DNA of 5,584 nt from Candidatus Omnitrophota bacterium. GTDB lineage: Bacteria; Omnitrophota; Koll11; Gygaellales; JAHJCI01. A program made the position numbers and the translations under genes. The DNA lies in assembly GCA_030622705.1 (NCBI GenBank), contig JAUXFU010000066.1, forward strand, positions 1 through 5,584, given 5' to 3'. A model generated the notes under the pieces. The model saw only the letters and a program-made list of their open reading frames with translations. It made no database searches and was not told where the DNA came from. Below are positions 1 to 5,584 of the stretch, in pieces. Each line of letters opens with the position of its first letter. Position 1 is the stretch's first letter.

Positions 1-3000
1 AACAAACGCGTCTATTCTCTCTCTTATTTCATTTTTCTCTTCTTCTCCATAACGGCTCTCCATTAATTTTAATTTCTCAAGCCCTTGCCGGCTAACCTCT
101 TGCCAACAATATTCGAATTCATAATGTTCAATGGTAAAATAATCTAAATCAATAGCTAAAATAACTTCTCTATCCTCTTCAAAAACAGGTAACTCCCTAA
201 CCGGAAACTCGCTAACCTTAATTGCCTTTATTTCTTCCTGAAAGGTATATGGATTGGGTTCATAACTAAAACAAATAGATTTTGTCTCTCCCTTTGCTTG
301 AATCCTTCCATTGGTATGTCTATATGAAATTACGTATGCTCTCTCTTCTTCCTCTATTGATAAAGGATATTCCTTGAGAGTAAACAAAAATTCAGGACGG
401 ACAGAATAGACCTCGTTTACTAAGCCATAATAAAGCGCCGGTGTAATAAAACTAGCAAACGGATAATAAATATTAGCTGCTTCTTTTATGCTCTTAGGCC
501 TTTGTTGAAGCTCAACATATCCGTTGTCAAAGTGGCCATCAACGATAACGAGTAAAGAGCCGTCTTTTATCTTTCCTTTCAGCCTGGCCATCTCCCATCT
601 TGAATATGAATCGCCATCGTGAGCAACGACATAAACAAGCGGGCCTCCCGGCAAAGCCATAAGTTGAAACGGCTCACTAACGTCATGATATTTTCTGATG
701 TTTTTCATAATCTCATAAACTAAATTAGAAAATTGGTAAGAATACTTTCCCCCATCGCGAGATACCCCCCTGGCAATTTTCTTTTCCAAACCACCATCGT
801 TATTTTTATTTTCCGGTAAAGATTCCTTTTTCTCTATCGCTTTTCCAGGCCGGCCAACTGGGGCCTGGCCGGCAGGCTGCAGAGAGTTTAGAGTTAAGCT
901 CAAATCTCCATCCAATTTCCCTTTAGCCTGAAGATAAGAGATTTTAAACAAAGCCTCCAAATACTTATCCGAAGACATCTCGCCGCTAAGATTAAGGAAA
1001 CAAGGGTAGTTATTCCGCAAAGACTCGCCTTCATCCTGCAGGTTTATACCCATAAACACGAAATCAACTTTGCCGCGCCTATTACTCCGGGCCTGCCCTG
1101 ATTCAGGCACGTATCTGCCTTTGGCAAAATCTTTTATCGCCTCCTGTAAACTCTCACCCTGCACTCTACCTGTCTCCATGCCATCGGTAAATACCACCAC
1201 TAAACTTTTTGTCTCTTTATCAGAAGCTTGAGGGAAACGAACAGCGCTTAAACCTTCCAGAATAGCTTCAGTCTCTATTCCACTGCCGTCACCAGTGTGC
1301 CATATTCTATCTATCGCCTGGAGCAACATATCTTTCCTGCCATGGGCAGTCCTTGCCCTCTGCCATTTCTCAAAATCAAATAATATTTCCAGTCCGGTAG
1401 TAATTGTCGCAATGGCAATATTAAGATCCGGATTTTTACGCGCTAAATAGCTTAAGAAACCGGCATGATGCAGAAGAATCTTTTCCATCTGCCATTTAAG
1501 CTCGCTATCAGAAGTTATACTGCCGCTTACGTCAATGATAAAAAATACATTCTGGCTTAATCTGCTGCGCTCATCTTCCTGCTGAGGCGAGTAAAACAGC
1601 CTGTTTGCGTCACCTTCTACCAGAGCTTCAGGATTAATGTCTGTGCCGCCCTCGGGAACGGTACGCCGCTCAAAACTATCTTCCTCCTCCGGAGGCGCAA
1701 ACAAATCCTGGTATTTCTGCATCCAATACCGGAGGTTACCGGGGAGTTCGCCGTCAGGCTTAGACTTACACGGCTCTAACATCTGTTCTAAATCCTTTCT
1801 ATCGTCAGAAAGTCTTTTGCCTGGAAAAGGTATACCTTCGGCGGAAACATCCACCTTACTTATTACCGCGACCTTTACCCGCGGCCTGACATTCAGCCCT
1901 CTGGAAAGCCTGAAGTTGCGCATTCGGCCGCCTACGAGAATCTGTACTATGCTTTCATGGTAAAATCCCTGCTCAATACCACTGAAGTAACTCTTGGGAT
2001 TACGAAAAAAATCTGAGGCAATGCGCTGAATCTTTTCAGGCTCAAGCCGGCATATCCTTTCGGAAATATCTCTGGCCTGACTAAAATCATATTTGTAATC
2101 GCCTCCGGCCATCTGATCCCAACCCTGTGCCTGAGCAAACGCGTTAAGTATGGCTTTGGCTGCCAGAGGGTAACAGCTATCCGCCGGATTCCCAGGGCCT
2201 CCAACATTTTCTATCAGCCCAGGGAGCTCTTCGCGGATATAGCGATAAAGGTATTTTTCTTCTTTTATCACCAAAAGAGGAAACAGCATAGAGTATAATT
2301 CCACGTTCTTCCTCAAGGCAGCGTGCATATCCTCGTTGTGTTTGCTTAAATTATCTGAGGCCACGTGCCCAATCTCATGGCTGCCCACTTCCTCCCGTTT
2401 ATACTCATCGTCAAGATACTCCGCAATCACATCCAGACCATCATAATACCCCAGAATACCGTCCTGGGCATGACGTCTGAGAAAAATAATTGCCGGCACC
2501 AAACCATCAGGAAAAGCTTTTTGAAAATCCTCACCGAGCAAGTCCTGCAACAGTTTCTTATCCATAACAACACGCCGGGCAACAGGCTGGGCATTAAACA
2601 CTATTGTGCATAGAAAATTACCGGAATCTTTCTGCCACCCTTTAACTTCCAATTCTTCCAGATACACGCCTTTCTCCTGGGAAAGATTCTGCAGGCGGCT
2701 GGCTGCAACCAATAAATCCCCTAAAGATAACTCTTCCTGCCGGAATATGCTCTCATACCGGTCAATAATTTTTGATAGCCGCTCATCAATTCCTTTAGCA
2801 GCCTCTAAAGCGCGCCTGAGCATATCCGGATCAACCTGATTTTGAGCTATACCCACAAACACCGGTTTAAGAATCTCTTCAGCAAAATAAATATACCGCT
2901 CAACCTCAGATTTATCGGAATAGGATTTAAATCCAACTAATGCCTTTTCTATCTTTTCCCGGTCAAAACTGAATATCGCCTTAAATTTTTCAGCTGCTTG

Positions 3001-5584
3001 TTCCTTTTGCTCCGGCGTCATTTCTTGCGCCTCGGCCTCAAGCTCTTTGGGCAGGCTGATTTCTATTCGCATAATAGCCTGCTCTATCCGGCCGTAACTG
3101 ACCGGTTGAGGCAAATCAACTGCCTCTACTTCAAACACCTCTTCCGGTACTGAAAAAAATTCAGAACTCTCCTCAGGTATAGAACCAGGCCTCTGACTTA
3201 AGGCCTGTTCTCTCTCAAAATAAAGTTCACCGCGTCTGTACAACTCCGCCAGGATAGCATCTAACTCAGGGCGGCTAAACTCCTTTAAAGGTTCGCCTAA
3301 ATGCACCTTCACACTGCGCGAAGAAAGCGCCCCCGAAAACACTTTCCTGCTTCCGCCGCTGCCTGTGCCTCCGTAATGCTCCGGAGGGTTGTAGGTTAAA
3401 ATAGTGCCCCCTTGTATAGGCAAGCCCACCTTTATGGCTTCTCCGTTGGAAGCTTCCACATTAAAAAACTCCTCGCCCCGGGCAGCAGGATTTAATAGAT
3501 CCCAAACTTCACGGGTAATATTGGCTTCATCAATGTGCCTGTGCAAACGGTTAGACAAAATACCCTGCACCCGCCTCCCGTCAATCGTACCGCAGGCAGC
3601 TAAAAACTCAGCCACGTTCATCTCAATTGTCTCACCCAGAGAAAGCCCAAAGGTTAATGCCTGAATCGGCATGTCCCGATAAGGATCAATACGCACCACC
3701 GGCACACCTTCAGCCTTAGATAACATATTAACAACACTGGTTTTGCCTGCCCCGGTTTCTCCTGCCATAAGCACTATCCGGGGAGGCACGAGTTTCCCTG
3801 TTGCCGCGCGTACCGGCTGTATTGCCTGCAAAACTGAAATCAGAGTCTGAACTAAAGAACGCGTAGGATACATGTAATCTTCCGCCTGCATCTCTTCTAA
3901 AGGCAGGGACCTGCGCCGGCTCTCTTTATCTGAACTTAGCCGCTCCTGCCCTACCCCGGACAACAGCCGGCATCTGAACCTGAGGTCGTTTCCTTCCAGT
4001 CTCAGGCTTATTGCATCGGAAAGCTTTATCTCCTGCTCTGACTTCCCCAGAGTATACATGTCTACAGTGTAAGCCTGCCTTCCGGTAATTATTATTAAAC
4101 TGTTCTCCCTGAGATAGAGCTGTATGCCATTTGGGCAAAGGTAAGTGCACTCATCAGAAACATCTCCCAATGGCACAACCATATCCTCCTCATGGGACTG
4201 TTGCAAAATGGGTAAAATTTTTAAAAAATCATTGCCGAACACTTTTGACATCGCATCCTTTGTTTCATCTAAATTTAAATTCGCCTTTAAACGTACTTCT
4301 GTTGGACTTATCTGTTCAGCCCAATCATTTTCAATCAATTTTTTAGAAACGCCGCTCCAATCAAGTCCGACTTGCTCAACCTGGTCTTTCTCAACAGTCC
4401 CATCCTGGTAATGAACCTCCTCGTTGCGGCTTATAATCTTATCAATCAACCCGGCATAATAATAACCAATCTTATCTCTGTCCATATCCGGAAAAAGTTC
4501 TCCTAAAACTCCTTCTGCCATTATCCGGGTATCAAATAAGGCTAAATCCTCCGAACATAATGCCCTGCGGTAAACGTAATTTACTGCCTGCACAACATAC
4601 CAGAACGGGTTTTTCTCAAAATTACCTTTCTGGTAATCCCGCTGTTTGTACATCTGTACTCTTAAAGATAGTTCTAATACGTCTTGCGGATTAAAATTGT
4701 AGTTTGAACTCAACTCAAATATCTCTTCCCTGCAATAGGCTTGCGCGCGCATGGCTACATCCAATAAAAACTCTACTTCTTGTGCGGTAACATTAGGGTA
4801 TAATTTCGACACTACTTTATGAAGCTGACGGCTTTCGGTTAATGCGGGAAGATTAACTTTGCTGAAACGGTTAGCAAAAGGTGAAGACAACCTCTTTAAA
4901 TCTCTCGCCACCGGCATAACCGTCACCCAGGAAGGCAAAACATACTCTGTTAACCTGCCCTGCTCATCACGCAGAAGAGCTGCGCGCGTAGTAATAAGTT
5001 CATTTATTTTTACCAGTTCCTGGAGAGGAATAGCCTCTACATTGGGAATCCCAATAATTACAGGCACTCGTTCCTCCTCCGCGACCTTACCAATTTCCCC
5101 GCGCTTTATCATATGCCTGCCTATGGCTCCGCGGGTAATACTAAACTCTTCTCCGGCTTCTCGCCACCCGCTAATGACTCCCTCCCTAACCTCCTCAAAA
5201 TCCTCGAACACAAGCGATTCTCCCTCCAGAAGATGTTTTACAGTTATAAACGGATGGCCTTCAAAAAACTCCAATCGCCGCCCGCTTAAGTATGCTGTCA
5301 GTTTTAAAAGTTCCACGCCCCAGGCGCCATTCTCTTCAAAGATAAGTCCCATTCTGCTGGAATTGGTTAAAACATATTCTATAGCCCTGGCCTTTTGCAG
5401 CATTAATTGCGAACCTGCCAAATGAGCTATCTCCTTCTCTTCAATATTAGTATATCCTCTGTCCTCTATCTCTATTTGGTAATCAACCTCCTCAAACCCG
5501 GAAAAAATTGTCTTTATTATTTCTTTAACTTTATTCTGATCTTCGGAAACATTCACCCATTCTAAATATACAAGCTGGATGCTT
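1..5584 (-). CDS. Giant multidomain protein (internal fragment): tandem midasin-like AAA+, HEIGH metallopeptidase-like, VWA and UPF0489/ureohydrolase-like domains
   Basis: All 1,861 complete codons of this minus-strand frame are sense codons, and the frame runs off both window edges, so neither start nor stop can be placed. The visible order is: degenerate AAA+ (residues about 62-300), linker with a beta-rich patch (301-570), active-looking AAA+ (573-790; GETGAGKT at 608-615, DE at 685-686), charged helical region (803-1000), HEIGH metallopeptidase-like region (about 1000-1330; motif at 1069-1073), VWA domain (1342-1555; DVSGS at 1351-1355), linker (1562-1618) and UPF0489-like domain (from about 1620; D1682xHxD, D1812xD). 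I see no signal peptide or membrane-spanning stretch, so the visible part is probably cytoplasmic, though the true N-terminus is missing. Known families pair MoxR-type ATPases with separate VWA proteins; here they are fused. ATP-driven remodelling linked to a metalloenzyme activity is an inference. The coding call is very secure; the domain names come from motif recognition only. Confidence 0.96.
136..150 (-). other. DxD metal-binding motif (DLDYF)
   Basis: Codons for D1812, L, D1814, Y and F at the end of strand EVILAI. It corresponds to the second Asp pair of ureohydrolase-like sites and to the IDLDFF motif of UPF0489 proteins. Confidence 0.6.
526..540 (-). other. DxHxD metal-binding motif
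   Basis: Codons for D1682, G, H1684, F and D1686 right after a hydrophobic strand (LLVIV). This is the signature spacing of the bimetal ureohydrolase site. Confidence 0.65.
730..900 (-). other. Flexible Pro/Lys/Asn-rich linker between VWA and UPF0489-like domains
   Basis: Residues 1562-1618 include QPAGQAPVGRPGK, EKKESLPENKNNDGG and ARGVSRDGG. This composition predicts disorder. Its beginning is encoded by the G+C-rich palindromic element at 845-872. Downstream the DNA becomes markedly A+T-rich, so this linker looks like a junction between domains of different history (inference). Confidence 0.6.
845..872. repeat. In-frame G+C-rich palindromic element, copy 1
   Basis: On the plus strand, CCAGGCC (845-851) and GGCCTGG (862-868) form a perfect 7-bp inverted repeat with a 10-base loop. 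An overlapping alternative stem pairs CCGGCCA (850-856) with TGGCCGG (866-872). The coding strand begins CAGGCC and ends GGCCTGG over 23 bases (positions 867 down to 845) and encodes QAPVGRPG. The element sits in the linker between the VWA and UPF0489-like domains. Confidence 0.6.
1073..1108. repeat. Possible third, decayed copy of the palindromic element
   Basis: The coding-strand core (1095 down to 1073) starts CAGGCC, keeps the AGT and AGG triplets of copy 2 (16 of 23 bases match by hand count) and is in the same frame, encoding QARSNRRG. Its second arm is eroded. A neighbouring 5-bp inverted repeat is GCCTG (1091-1095) with CAGGC (1104-1108). It falls in a surface-loop-like segment of the VWA domain (PESGQARSNRRG). 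It may be chance similarity. Confidence 0.3.
1519..1533 (-). other. VWA MIDAS motif DVSGS
   Basis: Codons for D1351 to S1355 directly after the hydrophobic strand VFFII, the canonical DxSxS metal-ion-dependent adhesion site. Confidence 0.9.
1594..2583 (-). other. Zinc-metallopeptidase-like domain with HEIGH motif
   Basis: Residues about 1001-1330. The motif SHEIGHVASDN puts HExxH at 1069-1073, right after a predicted strand or helix (LDVIAEYLDDEYKREEVG). E1070 would be the catalytic base, with H1069 and H1073 as zinc ligands. A third ligand is not certain; E1095, 22 residues past H1073 in a predicted helix (RKNVELYSMLF), is the best gluzincin-type candidate. The motif lies 282 residues before the VWA metal-site Asp. 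That layout resembles the bacterial putative metallopeptidase-VWA proteins of the DUF2201 type, which neighbour MoxR ATPases. Later helices (PLAAKAILNAFAQAQGW; ICRLEPEKIQRIASDFF) complete the region. Peptidase activity is unproven; the fold call is moderate. Confidence 0.6.
2365..2379 (-). other. HExxH zinc-binding motif (HEIGH)
   Basis: Codons for H1069, E1070, I1071, G1072 and H1073. The surrounding SHEIGHVAS fits a metallopeptidase active-site helix: hydrophobic or small residues at the two x positions and no Pro within the motif. Confidence 0.7.
2584..3177 (-). other. Charged, mainly helical linker region
   Basis: Residues 803-1000. It opens with an acidic, Pro/Ser-containing stretch (PEESSEFFSVPEEVFEVEAVDLPQP, 803-827, split by hydrophobics). 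Glu/Lys/Gln-rich helices follow (around KELEAEAQEMTPEQKEQ, 846-862; DREKIEKALVGF; MLRRALEAAKGIDERLSKII). Heptad-like spacing in places makes a short coiled coil possible. I recognise no family. Its position between ATPase and metallopeptidase suggests a lever or spacer, by inference. Confidence 0.45.
3181..3211. repeat. In-frame palindromic element, copy 2
   Basis: AGAACCAGGCC (3181-3191) pairs with GGCCTGTTCT (3202-3211) with one bulged base and a 10-base loop. Its 23-base coding-strand core (3207 down to 3185) begins CAGGCC and ends GGCCTGG like copy 1, has the same length and reading frame, and encodes QALSQRPG. By hand count, 15 of 23 bases match copy 1. It lies at the C-terminal edge of AAA module 2. 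Confidence 0.55.
3526..3531 (-). other. Walker B Asp-Glu of AAA module 2
   Basis: Codons for D685 and E686 in the context HIDEANIT. This matches the DEIN-type Walker B of midasin/MoxR ATPases and sits 71 residues after the Walker A lysine. Confidence 0.85.
3739..3762 (-). other. Walker A (P-loop) of AAA module 2
   Basis: Encodes GETGAGKT, residues 608-615, with K614 for the ATP phosphates and T615 for Mg2+. It is preceded by a hydrophobic beta strand (RIVLMA) and followed by a helix (SVVNML), as expected for a real P-loop. Confidence 0.93.
3874..4683 (-). other. Inter-AAA linker with helical start and beta-rich patch
   Basis: Residues 301-570 lie between the two AAA+ modules. The first part (about 301-385) is helical, with many aromatic and basic residues (KNPFWYVVQAVNYVYRRA, 324-341). 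The middle part (about 400-425) has a helix followed by a possible wing (SGVSKKLIENDWAEQISPTE) that could be a winged-helix element. Residues about 475-540 alternate hydrophobic and polar residues (NGIQLYLRENSLIIITG, TVDMYTLG, AISLRLEGNDLRFRCRL), predicting four or more beta strands, like one WD40-type blade. I do not recognise a named domain. The end (residues 554-570) is Arg/Ser- and Glu-rich and probably flexible. Confidence 0.4.
4684..5400 (-). other. AAA+ module 1, midasin/AAA_5-like, catalytically degenerate
   Basis: Residues about 62-300. The stretch from MGLIFEENGAWGVELL (78-93) to LTAYLSGRRL (95-104) aligns without gaps to the P-loop strand and helix of midasin/MoxR-type AAA+ proteins (pattern LLVGEPGVGKTSLVRALAELTGRRL split over that span). 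The GKT positions are W88-G89-V90, so the ATP-binding Lys and Thr are absent. The Walker B region (PVIIGIPNVEAIP, 174-186) lacks the Asp-Glu pair. The segment at 232-247, LSSPFANRFSKVNLP, matches the conserved LSPALRNRF element after sensor 1, and R239 could act as an arginine finger for a neighbouring module. The sensor-1 Asn is not evident (VMPVARD, 222-228). The fold assignment rests mainly on the 80-104 and 232-247 matches. A structural, non-hydrolysing role is inferred. Confidence 0.65.
5314..5337 (-). other. Degenerate P-loop of AAA module 1
   Basis: Residues 83-90 read EENGAWGV where a midasin-type protein has GEPGxGKT. The Gly before the variable residue is kept (G86), but the catalytic Lys is Gly and the Thr is Val. 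The flanking strand (MGLIF) and helix (ELLKLTAYLSG) are preserved, which argues for loss of nucleotide binding with retention of the fold. Confidence 0.6.
5404..5583 (-). other. Unrecognised segment ahead of AAA module 1 (residues 1-60)
   Basis: This is coding sequence that begins at the window edge with SIQLVYLEWVNV and is rich in Glu, Asp and Ile. I recognise no domain. It is probably the end of the preceding region or the N-terminal flank of the first AAA+ module. The earliest in-frame ATG codons in the window are Met61 and Met78, at or just inside that module. Neither looks like a true start, because coding-like sequence continues upstream without a stop. Confidence 0.4.

Larger units (their letters stand above)
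1..726 (-). other. UPF0489/ureohydrolase-like domain, C-terminally cut by window
   Basis: Residues about 1620-1861. Three motifs occur in the order expected for the arginase/ureohydrolase-type metal site: a His at the end of strand PLVYVVAHD (H1655); DGHFD (D1682, H1684, D1686) after strand SLLVIV; and DLDYF (D1812, D1814) after strand EVILAI. The pattern of a strand with HD, a Trp near the start of the following helix (SRWEMARL), then (V/I)DxHxD and later IDLDYF recalls the UPF0489 family (C5orf22-like). That family has no firmly known reaction. The region between (FITPALYYGLVNEVYSVRP) also fits a secretion-free cytosolic enzyme fold. The family assignment is from memory of motifs, not a search. 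The domain is incomplete at the window edge. Confidence 0.6.
919..1560 (-). other. von Willebrand factor A (VWA) domain
   Basis: Residues 1342-1555. The first strand NVFFIIDVSGSI carries the MIDAS motif DxSxS (D1351, S1353, S1355). It is followed by a long helix (SELKWQMEKILLHHAGFLSYLA) and the strand LNIAIATITTG. The loop GSGIETEAILEGL (1433-1445) is where the MIDAS Thr normally sits. The strict position appears to be Ile1436, with T1438 nearby, as in divergent NorD/CobT-like VWA domains. The strand SLVVVFTDGMETG supplies the late MIDAS Asp (D1467) and another strand, KVDFVFMGI (1505-1513), follows. VWA domains of this kind bind partner proteins through a divalent metal, often to deliver clients to a MoxR-type ATPase. 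In cis here, it could contact AAA module 2. Confidence 0.9.
3214..3867 (-). other. AAA+ module 2, midasin/MoxR-like ATPase with intact catalytic motifs
   Basis: Residues about 573-790. An amphipathic lead helix (YPTRSLVQTLISVLQAI) and the strand PPRIVLMA precede a full Walker A, GETGAGKT (608-615). The GETGxGKT form is typical of midasin and dynein-related AAA+ proteins. Walker B is HIDEANIT (683-690) with D685 and E686 for Mg2+ binding and hydrolysis. Sensor 1 is TYNPPEHYGG with N732; the NP-x-YxGT look recalls NorQ/CbbQ. The expected post-sensor-1 segment is FSGALSSRSVKVHL (749-762) with R756 at the usual arginine position, although RF is replaced by RS. A Gly/Ser-rich loop (GGTGSGGS, 738-745) is inserted between the two. 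This is probably the only module of the visible pair able to hydrolyse ATP. Confidence 0.85.

Noticed and set aside
845..872. Rho-independent terminator at the GC-rich hairpin
   Set aside because: The hairpin is in the middle of an open, domain-rich coding frame and is not followed by a U-tract in the transcript direction (the coding strand continues with GGAAAAGCG).
1637..1963. 108-residue plus-strand open frame
   Set aside because: It is antisense to the metallopeptidase-VWA junction of the main gene, with low-complexity Ser/Arg-rich sequence and no domain.
1947..2207. 86-residue minus-strand open frame
   Set aside because: It is on the same strand but in another frame from the giant gene, within the region after HEIGH; it has no recognisable domain and no frameshift is needed to explain the main frame.
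2365..2839. Two overlapping plus-strand open frames of 82 and 77 residues
   Set aside because: Both are antisense shadows of the metallopeptidase-like and helical linker regions, with no homology I recognise.
3926..4150. 74-residue minus-strand open frame beginning MHLPLPKWHTALSQG
   Set aside because: It is out of frame with the main gene, overlaps the inter-AAA linker and shows no domain.
5346..5405. Met61 or Met78 as the start of the gene
   Set aside because: Coding-like sequence continues upstream to the window edge without a stop, and Met78 lies at the first core strand of AAA module 1, so a start there would remove the front of the domain.
4859..5425. 188-residue plus-strand open frame, the longest short ORF with a start and stop
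   Set aside because: It lies antisense to AAA module 1 in the continuous minus-strand frame. Its translation is Ser/Pro/Arg-rich with no recognisable domain, the usual look of an antisense shadow.
1..5584. CRISPR array, tRNA, rRNA, insertion sequence or attachment site
   Set aside because: There are no regularly spaced direct repeats, no tRNA-like cloverleaf and no rRNA signature; the whole window is accounted for by one coding frame, and only short palindromic elements are seen.

Overview
The whole 5,584-base window is the interior of one very large protein-coding gene on the minus strand. Reading codons whose lowest plus-strand base is position 1, 4, 7 and so on, I translated all 1,861 complete codons and met no stop. 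The frame is still open at both window edges, so the gene's start and end lie outside and the protein is longer than 1,861 residues. There is no intergenic DNA. I see no RNA gene, CRISPR array, insertion sequence, promoter or terminator. Residue numbers below are counted from the high-coordinate edge: residue i occupies plus-strand positions 5584-3i to 5586-3i.

From N to C terminus the visible protein holds: (1) a short unrecognised lead-in; (2) an AAA+ module of the midasin/dynein-related (AAA_5/MoxR-like) kind whose P-loop and Walker B are degenerate; (3) a long mixed linker with a beta-rich patch; (4) a second AAA+ module with an intact Walker A (GETGAGKT), Walker B (IDEAN) and sensor-1 Asn; (5) a charged, mostly helical region; (6) an HEIGH zinc-metallopeptidase-like segment; (7) a von Willebrand factor A (VWA) domain with a DVSGS metal-site motif; (8) a Pro/Lys/Asn linker; and (9) a UPF0489/ureohydrolase-like domain with a His, a DxHxD and a DxD motif, cut by the window edge.

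MoxR-type ATPases usually work with separately encoded VWA proteins (NorQ/NorD, CbbQ/CbbO, CobS/CobT, MoxR with metallopeptidase-VWA proteins of the DUF2201 type). Here these parts sit on one chain. By analogy, AAA module 2 would hydrolyse ATP to remodel a target, module 1 would be structural, the VWA domain would bind partners through a metal, and the two putative metal-enzyme domains would add a hydrolytic or modifying activity. No substrate or pathway can be read from the sequence.

No taxonomic marker is present. The bacterial-style gene without introns, the mixed G+C content (about 38% by hand count over positions 1-840, reaching 57-58% in some blocks near 3300 and 3800) and the giant mosaic architecture fit an uncultivated bacterium. 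Candidatus Omnitrophota, known for giant multidomain proteins, is my best guess, at low confidence. Two, perhaps three, in-frame palindromic CAGGCC...GGCCTGG elements lie inside the gene, two of them at domain boundaries.
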